Shown here one piece after another: positions 54,805 through 64,000 of a DNA stretch of 64,000 nt. Position numbers and translations under genes: made by a program. The first letter of the stretch is position 1. The number at the start of each line of letters is the position of its first letter. Source of the DNA: Daldinia sp. FL1419 (lineage: Eukaryota > Ascomycota > Sordariomycetes > Xylariales > Hypoxylaceae); NCBI GenBank assembly GCA_025201765.1, contig MU623398.1:124001-188000 (forward strand). Direction: 5' to 3'. The notes beneath the pieces were generated by a model that was not told the DNA's origin, made no database searches, and saw only the letters and a program-made list of their open reading frames with translations.

Positions 54805-57646
54805 TTGTGTGTCACCACTCCCTCCTCCGGCCGCGTTAGCGTCCTCACGCATGCAAGTGATATCGCATTGGCGTAGGTCTGCTACGTAGGCGTTAGCATC
54901 GGGCGTCAGTAGGTTCCTGTAGTTTATGTACGTCGTGCAGGAGAGCTATGTCGCTTTTTGTCGATTGCGCATGCGATACCTAACTGAGGTTGAAGAGATT
55001 GGGGGGCATCGATCGCGAGGGATGCTTAGTACCTCGTCCGCCCTGTATCGAGCTCTGCCAAGACATGCAGGCAGCCTCTCGCGGTAATAACCTAGACAAG
55101 GAGTGGTTTTCTATTTCATGTTTTACTACTGGATTAGCTCCGTTGGGACCACCGTGGTGGGATCGTGTTCTCCTGCAGCTGTGGTCGCACAACCAACGTC
55201 AGATAAGCCGGAGTAGCGAAATGATAAATCATCAGCCAATCTACATATCTACCGTATCTGCACCGAATGTCACATATCCCCACTGCGAAGAACGTACGTA
55301 TTATGTATATGAGCTTACTCGGTCCGCCGTCCTAAGAGAGAGGCCGAAGCCGAGCCCGCCCGCGAAGTCGAACAAAATCCATACGTTCCCGTTTCCGTTT
55401 CCGTTTCCGTCGTAGAGCAGACAACATGGAGCAGACAGACCAGCAAAAACAAGCCAGTCGCCATGTGGTAAATCCAGGCTACGTAGATAACCGTTGCAAC
55501 CTTCCGCCGTATCGGGTTATGTAGATAATCTAGATCAGTACCTAGACAGTAGTTAGCAGGTACCAAGCTAGCTAAGCCGTTTACCGCGGTACGACGACTT
55601 GGAAAGGTAATGGTTAGGTAGGGTAAGCTTAAGGACCGGGTCACATCGAGCAACGATCACGAATTCAGATGCAATTGCGGGGTTTACCCATAAGTAATCT
55701 ACGCAGGCTCAGGGCTAGGACAGCATAGGAATGGGTTAGCTGTGTGCTAAAACGTTAGGACGGGTGGAGTCGACGTCTTTCGATCCTCTTGGACTCCTCT
55801 CTCCTCCCTGGCATTCCGGGAATTTCCCCTCATCAGTCATCTCGCATGGTTCCAGGCGGGTGGCTTATGCGTTCACTAATTCTAAGCGAAGGACGTCGCC
55901 CCGAGATGACCGCGACCCAAGATCTCGAATGATCCGGGGCATTCCTGGTTCCAGGTAGGATGGATGGGTGGCACGGGAATATCCCCCCAGCAGCGCGAAA
56001 AGCGTACATGGTATTATCTTGACGATTGCTGCGTCGGTAACCGAATCCTAGCCGGTCGTAGGACCGAATTGCGCGGGCTTAGCTGAGGCCCCGCATCGGT
56101 CTCGAGGATTTCCTACGATATCGAATAACTCACTGGGCGGCTAGCAATCGTCTGGGGAAGGGCGGCTTACAGTACGCCCTCAGCTGATAAGCCCGAATTA
56201 TACAACTAACCGCCTCGGTTGCCAACAAGGTGTAGAATACGGTAAGGCTGAACGGTCTAGGCCCGACCTAGGTGACGAGTGATAGCCATATTTGATTGCC
56301 AAAGAGTCAAGTGGCATATCTCACGGGGGGCGCAGACGAGTCGTCAAGGGATCCGACTGGGTCGCAAAGGGACCTATGAGGACGAAAAGGCAGAGCCTCT
56401 CTGGCTTGGCACGACCAGAGCATGGCCAAAGCTGGGGGTGAAGAACCCCGTCCGGATTACCTGCTGACATAGTGCTTAGCAGTTCTTATGCGATGTTCGA
56501 GAAACCCCTGAGAAACCGTTGCCGGCGATGCTGTGCGACACCAGGTCAACTGATGGGTTCCTCAGATGGTTAATCTGGAATTCTTCTTGGTAGTATTTCG
56601 CATATGCCGTGTCGTTCCCTTGTATGTTGTACGACAGATATGCCATTTCGCGGGGGTATCGGATCGGTAACTTAGGGTGGGTTAGGTCGTATCCCATCGA
56701 CGTCTGGGATAGTTAGGTTGCCTGGATTCGTCTGGGATAAGTAATAAAAGTTGCAAGTCACACCACATTCAAAAATCTTACTACATGTATGCAGTACGAC
56801 GCACTCTTTTTTTATTGTCCATTTCCTCCACCCCTAGTCGTCTAGTCGGCCAATGTTCCATTACGTACGTAGTTGCATGTGAAGAAGAAAAAAGACCCTT
56901 CTGATTTATTCTCTTTTCTTTGTCTTCTCGGCCTCGCATTGGTCTCGAATCACAGGCCCCTCTAATACATCTATGAGGAATCCGAAGACGTCCATGCAGA
57001 CTAGAGTCACAATCTATTCCCTATTTTTGCCCTCCAACCAAATCCATCCCTGACGTCTTCACGCACACTAATCCGTACCAACCATTTTTGCTTTTGGACG
57101 AAATCGAGCGCGATAAAATGCTGCATGCCGAATTATGCGACGCGAGAGAAAAATAGAGGAAATGAATATGCTACCTGCCAATCCTGTAGAAGCCGCCTGA
57201 TTAAGTATTGCACGGCAACCGCGCGAAAAAATGAGTTCTCTCTAGCTCATTCGCCATTCCCTCATGCTAAGACCCTAAAGCCGTCAACTCATTACTCGGG
57301 TTTGTTGAACCCCATCCTCCGCCTTCTCTGACGAGGAAATTATTACCAGGTGCCGTTATAAAAGGGGGGTCGTAGAATAACCGATATCCCCCTGAAAATT
57401 CCTAAAAGACGAGTACCGTGTTATAGGCTGAAAGCCATTGGCCGCAATCCATGTCTCAGGTAGCGGTCTTATACCGTATGAGAGTACCGTTTTGACCTCT
57501 TCCGATAAGCCCCTTCGGTGAAACGAATCGTAGATATAACATTCATGAATCGTAAAATGCGTAACCTCCCGTTGGGAGGTCGGAATCATCCGTACTAAAA
57601 TAGCCGAATAAAGAATCGCAACAGAACAAACCTCCCCCACACGCCA

Positions 57647-59436
57647 CTAGGACAATCCTATGGGGATCGGCTGGCTGTCTCTGTCGTAGTCCAGAAGCGG
57701 ATCTTTCTCGGAATAGTTGGCGTGGCTAGGATAAATAGCATTATGATTATGTAGACCCATTGCCTTGGACCTGATTATATTCTCGAGGTCGTCATGTCGA
57801 GGCGAAGGTGTTGCGATGCTATTGCTCCTCTTGGGACGGCGAGCCATACGCAGAGCGTCGTTGGCATCACCATCGGGTCGGCTACCCCAAGAGGTCTATA
57901 TCCGAGTTAGCACGGGCACCAAAAGACCAAAGAGACTAGCGCGTCGGAGTACGCCTTACCATATTCAAAGTCAGCAGAGCATAGAGCTTAATCAAGCCGT
58001 GAAAGTAACCGAATATAATGGAGACCGGAAGGAAGACGATATCGGTCGGGTTGCGTCGAAAGAGACCAATCAGCTTAACCACCTTGGTGAATGCGAACAT
58101 GTAGACGAATTGAGCCCAGAACAAGCGTTGGCGCACTTCCAATTCCCAACCCTCGGTGCCCCACCAAAGTGAAGCTAGTAAAAGGGGATCCACGACGAAA
58201 GCTAGAGACGTAAAGGTTGCAATATGAAGAGCGTAAGTGGACCATGGCTGTTGACTAAGACGCGAGACGATAGTTAGTTTATGAAAAAGTTATCTTGTTG
58301 GGGTAGTCTTAAGTACAAGGAACCAGGGGGGGAAGAGGGGCACATGGGGACAGGGGTTAAACACAAAAAAAAAGATAGGCGTTCATAGGAAAAAGAATTA
58401 AAAGAAATTCTTACGTAAGCACATATCTCTCTCGAACCAAACTTGTCCAATTGCTTCGCCAGTTGCTTCGAGCCCATCGTGAACATTGGTAGAGGAACTT
58501 GAGGCCGTTCTCGAGAGTCGTTTCTATCTCGCATTCGCGTTCGTACTGAATCCAAGTTTTCCACTGGTGGCTCACCAACCAACGGGTTACGAAATTGTCG
58601 TCGTCGGCATTCAGGATATAATCACGCCATCGCTCCGTCTTGAACCCGTCTAGGAAGTCATGGCTCGATAAGATCTCCGATCGGTAAGCTCCGGTACGAC
58701 CGGACATGCAAGAGGTTCCTCCGTCAACGTTGTGCGTAGCCGAGATTTCAAAGTTACGACGCTCGATGTAGGCTGCTCCGAGCCAGTTAAAGATCTGAGT
58801 CGACAGGGATCCGTCCGGCTCTCGGCGCACGCGTTGGCAGGTACCAACACCTCCGATGTCCGGGTCCTCGAACGGAGCAAGGATCCACGGGATAAGAGTC
58901 GACGGCCAGGTAACATCGTCGTCTGCCATGATGGTAATTTCAGTCTTGACTTCGGGTAGCGCCTCGCAGACCTGTAGTCGTTTGTTTGCAATAGGCGTAG
59001 ATAACACGCGGATGTTAGGGGACGAAAGAGTCTTGACCAGCCTTTCCAGCGCCATATGCTTATCCAACGTAGTCACAAGGATAAGCTCAAACGGTCGGCA
59101 AGCCAAGATGCTCTCCAGCGAGGGCCGAAGCTCCTCGAAGCGATTGTGGATAGTGGGAATGATGACGGTCACGTCATTAGAGCAGTATTTAGGCTTAGCG
59201 GGGATAGGCTTTGACTTGTAACTCCAGTGGCTAACCACGTGAACGATCAGACGTAGGTAACGGTGCACCCTAGTAGAGAGTTAGATATTTTTCAAAATCA
59301 AAGACGGAAGCTACCCGACGAGAAACGCCGAAACTTACCACAAGATCCAGAAAGTGTACCACCAGAAGTCCGGCGAAGATAAAAAGTCCAGAGACAGGTG
59401 AACGGGACCTGAGAAGGGGATGGTAATGCCCATCAT
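57647..59436 (-). CDS. GT2: Type-2 glycosyltransferase, polysaccharide (hyaluronan-synthase-like, Cps1-type) synthase
   Basis: Four exons on the minus strand: 59436-59339, 59269-58415, 58254-57960 and 57895-57647, giving 498 aa. The start MMGITIPFSGP is fixed by the join WWYTFWILW|VHRYLRLIVH. The GT-A core shows VTVIIPT, the first Asp motif MADDDVTWP, GTCQRVRREPDG, DGGTSCMSGRTGAYR, the acceptor Asp motif NADDDNFVTRW, and the processive QxxRW-type element QCSRWAR. Membrane segments flank it: an N-terminal anchor, then STYALHIATFTSLAFVVDPL, FWAQFVYMFAFTKVVKL and VFLPVSIIFGYFHGLIKLY. The tail is hydrophilic and charged. Homologues (Cryptococcus Cps1; the GT2 of Zymoseptoria and Fusarium) make a surface polysaccharide and are needed for hyphal growth and plant infection; this is transferred from the family. 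Intact. Confidence 0.94.
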
Positions 59437-62400
59437 GGATAATTCCCTCGACGGAGAGATTGGAAATCCAGATAGGTGTATTAATTGAATTTGGGCGTAT
59501 TGGTGCTGTTGAGAATCTATAAAAAAGGTGCAAATTATTGTTCCTATTTATTCCAGATTCAGTCAGGAAAATTGCTGAAGGCGCGTGCTTTTTGAGTACG
59601 AGCCGGTCGTCTAAGTGTTCTCCACCAGGTATCAGTCAATAAACGACTTGTAACTAAACATAAGGAGTCAGTTATTTGTTTGTTTTTACTGTTTTCACAG
59701 TGTGTATTTTTTTTTTTAAAAAAAAAAAAATCTCGGATTGCAAGGTACGAAACAAGGTGAACTGTAATTTGCGGAGAGGAGCTAGCATGTAGCTGGCATG
59801 TGGTTGGTTTGCTATAAGAGCCGCAATAAATAGAAAGCACGACCCCTCCAAGCGGTAACCCCAGGTATGTGACGAGGTATACCTGCAAGTCGGAGCGGAA
59901 GGAGGTACGGGGTGATTATGCGTAATCGGGGAAACGGCAGTGACAAGGCGGAATGGGAAGGAAAGTGATACTTGCCTATTTAATAGTTTGGGAGGCAACG
60001 TGTATGCCCCGAGGTCCGGACACGATAAAAGTCACGCGTAGGAACGGGGAATAGGAGTAGGCATGAAAACCAGATAGGCCCTTTTTTTCGTCTGCGTTTA
60101 AACAGACGACGGAATTATAACTTAGGAATAGACGAAACCGGGAACCATGCAACAACGGTGGCAACTATTAGTAGTCCCCCTGTGGCGTGTGGGATCTCCG
60201 ATGAATGTGTACTTAAGCGTAGACAAACGACAGAAAGAAGAAATGCCCGAATCCAAGAACTCGAAACGAGAGTTTGTCCTGATCCACCGGACGAGAGAAG
60301 AAGCAGCCTCGAGCTCCCTATATGTTACTTTCCCAAGACGAGGCGAGTCTAAGCCGAGGCGGAGGCAGGACCGGCAGCACAATATAATACACAACGGACT
60401 AAAAAGAAAACCCTAAAGAAAAGAAGCCATTACGATGATCAATGGGCTTCGGGAGGACATAGGAGAAGTCGTCAAAAGATGAGGCCAAAGGGCCAGACCG
60501 GGAGAGGAGGCAAGGATATATAGGCAGATGGACCCATATCCAGACCATATGAGGAAACGGTCGATTGCTGTATACCTTTGAGTATTTTTTCTATGTCATG
60601 TCCCCCTACATAGGCATCATACGTAAACGATGTACGCTGCAATGGGACATAGCTAAATTATGGGGATATGTTATGGCTAAGAAGATAGGTAGGGGGCATA
60701 GCATGTAGGCGTACATGTATGTAGGTATGTGTAGGCACGTAGGCACGTAGGAACATAGAAAAAAGGTAGACAGGTAGACAGGTAGACAGGTAGACAGGTA
60801 GACAGGTAGACAGGTAGACAGGTATACAGGTATACAGGTATATGGGTATATGGGTATGTAGACAAGGTATGTAGGTAGGTACCGATTCTGCATGCTATGG
60901 AAATGAAATGATTGAATGAATGAATGTATGGATGTAGACTTCTACATTTTACATATGTAATAATAGAGGTAAGGGTATTAGAGTAGAGCTAGGAATCCAT
61001 CCTTTAGATCGACCCGTCATGCACCTGCAGCTTGTAGATGATGGAACGGGTACCTTGCCAAAATCAAGACATGGACGTGTATAGGTTAATAATACTTTGG
61101 GGACTTGGGTCCGACGTGCATGGTATATTACATTGCTAAAAAAAAAACGAGGAACAAAAAAAAAATAAATTTTTTAGAGCCAAAGTATTTTTTTTAATCT
61201 TAAACCACGAACTAAAAGGGAAATCAAAAGGACATAAATTGATAAAAACCGAATAGAAGGGGGGGAAATAAATATACTGTATTTAATTTGAAAAGGGACA
61301 TCAAAGCCGAAACAACCTTACAATGTTACCTGCCCAGGCTAGGTACCAAATGTATGTTATTAAAGAATGAGAAAACGGTTTCAATGCCACATAGGTTATA
61401 ATAAACACCCCGAGCTGCCTATCAAAAACAGCTAGGACGTTGAATACAACCGAGTGAGAAACGAGATACAGACCGAGAGAAAAACAGGAATGGTAAAATT
61501 ATTCCCTTCTCTTTTTTTTCTTTTTTTTCTTTTACCTCTGCAATCGCTAGGTATTCCACCCAAATGGAAAAGCGTGTAACGGTAGAACAATTAGAGGGCC
61601 AAAATGGAAGTGACTGAATTAGGTAGTTAGAAGAGGAGAACCTGAAAAAAAAAATCGTGGTTCTTTTTCGGAACCACCTATTTTCCAGTTGGACAAGCTC
61701 GACCACTTAGACCACTTAGACCAGCTGGACCAGTGGGAGAAGCGGCTGCTGCTAGGAATTGTCCGGTTTTGGAGGTTGGGGTTTGGGGGGTGGATGGGTT
61801 GGACGTACTAGATTTGGCTAGTTCGGGCTGGCTGGGGCCAATGTGGAACGGGGTTTTCTAAAGTCCCCTTAAGTCTCTACCTAGGTAAGTTAACTCAGTA
61901 ACGGCTCAGTAACTCAGTACTGTTCCTTCTAACTGAAAACTGAAGAAGCTTGACGGCAAGGACGAGGGGCGATGGGCTATGAGCGGCGCAGTGGGTTGGT
62001 AAGGTAGGTACCGCACGCAGTGGGCATAATAAACAGGGAAAGTAATAGTGGAGTCCTACATAAAATTTAGAGAAATTTAGAAGAATCTACAGGGCACGGG
62101 GGTGTGTAAATGTAGATTGTACTAAAGAAGGTTTAGTTAGGTACTTTAGGTAACTGCCTCATAATAGAGCTAATGCTCGAATATTCATATCTTCTTAACC
62201 TCGTTGGTTCGATAGCAAACTTCCAGCTGCACTAAAAACCAACTTATTCAAAGGACTTATTCACAGGGCTCTTTAAGCGGTTACCGTAGCGAAAAAGATG
62301 CACCTAAGCGGAGCACCGTGTAGCGTGTATCCAAGCTGCCCAGAGATGCCTAGGCTGTTTAACTTTTACAGACCCTAGAAGACTAGAAAAAACTACTTAG

Positions 62401-64000
62401 AGAGGTATTGGCATTGTACCTCAGAAAACGGGGGTGCATCTTCTGGGAAAAAAACGTGCTATTCTTCCTCGGGTACTTAGCCGGTACATGACGAGACTTG
62501 GACGGAAATCTGGACGAATACTTGCAATACAACCTTAAAACTTAAAAGTACTAAAGAGAAAAAAAATTGAAGCTACCAAAAAGACTAGATTCTTTTTTTT
62601 TAATACCCATTGTTGCGGCGATACGCTTAGAAGAATACGAATAGATTATGCGTGTCATGCAAAAGAAATGGATTGATAGTGACCTGACTTTCTATCATAT
62701 GTATCATTTTCATACCGGTTCCTTTTTTCATTTTCCCCTTTCTTCTAACTGGTGTACCAGAATAGAAACACGAGATTCGTAATTTATATGTAAGTGAAGG
62801 GTTTCCTCCGAACTTCGCATGTATGGTTGACATATGGTTGACACATTAAAAGGACTACGAGAAAAAAAAAAAAAAAAGAAAGAAAAAAGAGTAGCATGTG
62901 TAAAGCATGTGTAGCATGCGTAGCATATGTAGGTAGGTATGTTGGCATATGTACGGACATGTACGGTACATGGTTCAATCAGATGTTCCTGATTAAACAC
63001 AGTCAGCGTGTACGGGCTTGAAGAGCTCGTGAGAGTTCGACCCTGTCACTGGCCGGAGCTGCTACTGGGACCCTACGAGCTTCCAGGGCTTTACAAGTCG
63101 CTAGAGCCTATAGACTCGACCAAAGATCCAAGGTACTCGAGCGAATCAGGCCCGGGATCCCCTACTGTGGAGCGCAAATCGATCTTCACAAGAACGGCTC
63201 CGTCGACCCTTTCGAACGATCTCGCTCTTGGCGATTGGCTAGAGGTTCGTTCGGGGCTGGTCTACTAGTGAACTTAGCGCTGATCAGTAGCCTCCACGAT
63301 GGACGCTATCAATGGCCCTAGGATTACGAAGGGCGCTGGGGTGGTTTCCTGTGAGATGGCGAAAGCACGAATTCACGTCTGCTGAATGGAGGGGGAAAAC
63401 ATATCCTACCTTTCCCTTTTCTTCAAAAGTATCGTATATGAAGACCTAACGGCCAAGACATGGGTTATAGTAGCCGCGCGAGTAGAAGATCCGAGACCTC
63501 AAAGCGTGCGGCCCCCAAAAATATTCATCAGTACGAGATTACGATAATTATTTAATTATTTATCAATATTTACCAACCGGGTCGAGACGGGTAACCCCCT
63601 TACCGGCTACCTACCAGCGAAGCAGCGGCATGCCGGGTACCCAGTCACCAGACCCGGGTTATAAAATAGGTATAACATCCATATAATCTCTATAGCCCGT
63701 CGGCTGGAAAAGCTTCCTCGGTTCCGCTTGTCCATGATTGCAACGCGCTCCAGGCATACGAGAATAATTGCTGTCTCCTATCAGCGCTTGATAATACGTA
63801 TTATACTACTTAACCTCGTCATGGCTCCTCGTCATTGGAGAGGACCGTAACAACTCTGCGTCTACGTGGACATCAGAAATACTGGGTCCGACGAACCGTC
63901 CCTGTAAGTCGCACGGGTCTCGCCAGATTTTGGGTTGGATTTGATGCATCATTTAATTCTCGGTGATCTGGAAAATTCCATTCACGGCGGATTTTCCAGA
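59437..64000. other. Gene-poor region upstream of GT2
   Basis: No open frame with recognisable content. It holds A/T tracts (59707-59731; 61138-61196), pyrimidine tracts (61509-61535), an A/G tract (62862-62890), an exact TACCTAGGTA (61878-61887) and the 8-bp tandem repeat listed separately. The frames at 60147-60416 and 63008-63268 are unsupported. Some of this may be a long GT2 promoter or leader. Confidence 0.45.
60765..60855. repeat. 8-bp tandem repeat (GGTAGACA)n, evolving to GGTATACA and GGTATATG
   Basis: About seven GGTAGACA units, then two GGTATACA units and two GGTATATG units, showing stepwise point change along the array. Confidence 0.9.

Larger units (their letters stand above)
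48583..57646. other. Gene-poor region of about 9 kb
   Basis: Many short open frames are present, mostly under 100 codons and often without an ATG, and none has a recognisable domain. The longest (49013-49354 plus; 54990-55415 plus, which opens with TTG) are low-complexity or featureless. The region is full of microsatellites, purine or pyrimidine tracts and GTAC/TAGGTA-type motifs. It may hold noncoding transcripts, 3' UTR of the GT2 gene or decayed repeats that I cannot recognise. Confidence 0.5.

Noticed and set aside
54990..55415. 141-codon plus-strand frame as a gene
   Set aside because: It begins with TTG, not ATG, ends in a simple-sequence FPFPFPFP tract and contains no known motif.
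60765..60855. CRISPR-like array
   Set aside because: The unit is 8 bp with no spacers, and the genome is fungal; it is a microsatellite.
1..64000. tRNA or rRNA genes
   Set aside because: I looked for T-arm GTTCGANNC contexts and conserved rRNA cores and found no complete cloverleaf or rRNA segment. A covariance scan would be decisive.

Overview
The window looks like nuclear DNA of a filamentous ascomycete, most likely a Sordariomycete; a Xylariales-type fungus is my guess, not something I can prove. The reasons are: small introns (about 35-80 nt, a few of 150 nt or more) with GT..AG ends and CTAAC-like branch sites; fungal-type gene families (GH115 glucuronidase, X325/BIM1-like copper protein, NACHT-ankyrin protein, fungal GT2 synthase); and AT-rich transposon relics whose stop codons fit repeat-induced point mutation (RIP). 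I see no rRNA, tRNA or CRISPR array. A 10-N assembly gap lies at 25111-25120.

Layout. 1-1780 (minus): a beta-lactamase-related serine hydrolase broken by a 493-bp AT-rich element with long inverted repeats and a 12-bp target duplication. 3219-4840: a protein-kinase-like gene with unresolved stops. 5465-8236: the ribosome-biogenesis WD40 protein Utp4. 9246-10814 (minus): an unknown protein. 12787-13586: a GPI-anchored X325-like copper protein. 14246-16102 (minus): a non-RD Ser/Thr kinase. 18219-19253 and 20021-20389: an unknown acidic protein and a small internally repeated protein. 21150-22293: an Ecm4-type glutathionyl-hydroquinone reductase. 22531-24014 (minus): an amidase. 24-27.1 kb: the assembly gap and a RIP-degraded Tc1/mariner element. 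27178-28074: an alpha-kinase with an N-terminal Cys4 motif. 28706-29486: a DsbA/FrnE-like oxidoreductase. 30164-31029: an unknown protein. 31947-35385: a secreted GH115 alpha-glucuronidase. 36376-39681: a kinesin-8. 40725-41790: a DUF1295 membrane protein. 41924-42863 (minus): a five-exon GFA/CENP-V family protein. 43964-48582 (minus): a ten-exon NACHT-ankyrin (NLR-like) gene followed by decayed ankyrin repeats. 57647-59436 (minus): a GT2 polysaccharide synthase, isolated between long gene-poor stretches (48.6-57.6 kb and 59.4-64 kb).

The genes do not form a cluster or operon. Housekeeping genes (UTP4, kinesin-8, GT2) sit among accessory genes: plant cell-wall degradation, copper binding, redox and xenobiotic handling, signalling, and NLR-type self/non-self recognition. 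The spacers repeatedly carry the 10-bp palindrome TACCTAGGTA (nine exact copies found, all outside exons). Multi-exon models were joined by eye. For the genes where I give a total length, exon lengths sum to a multiple of three, which is the main support for those splice sites.
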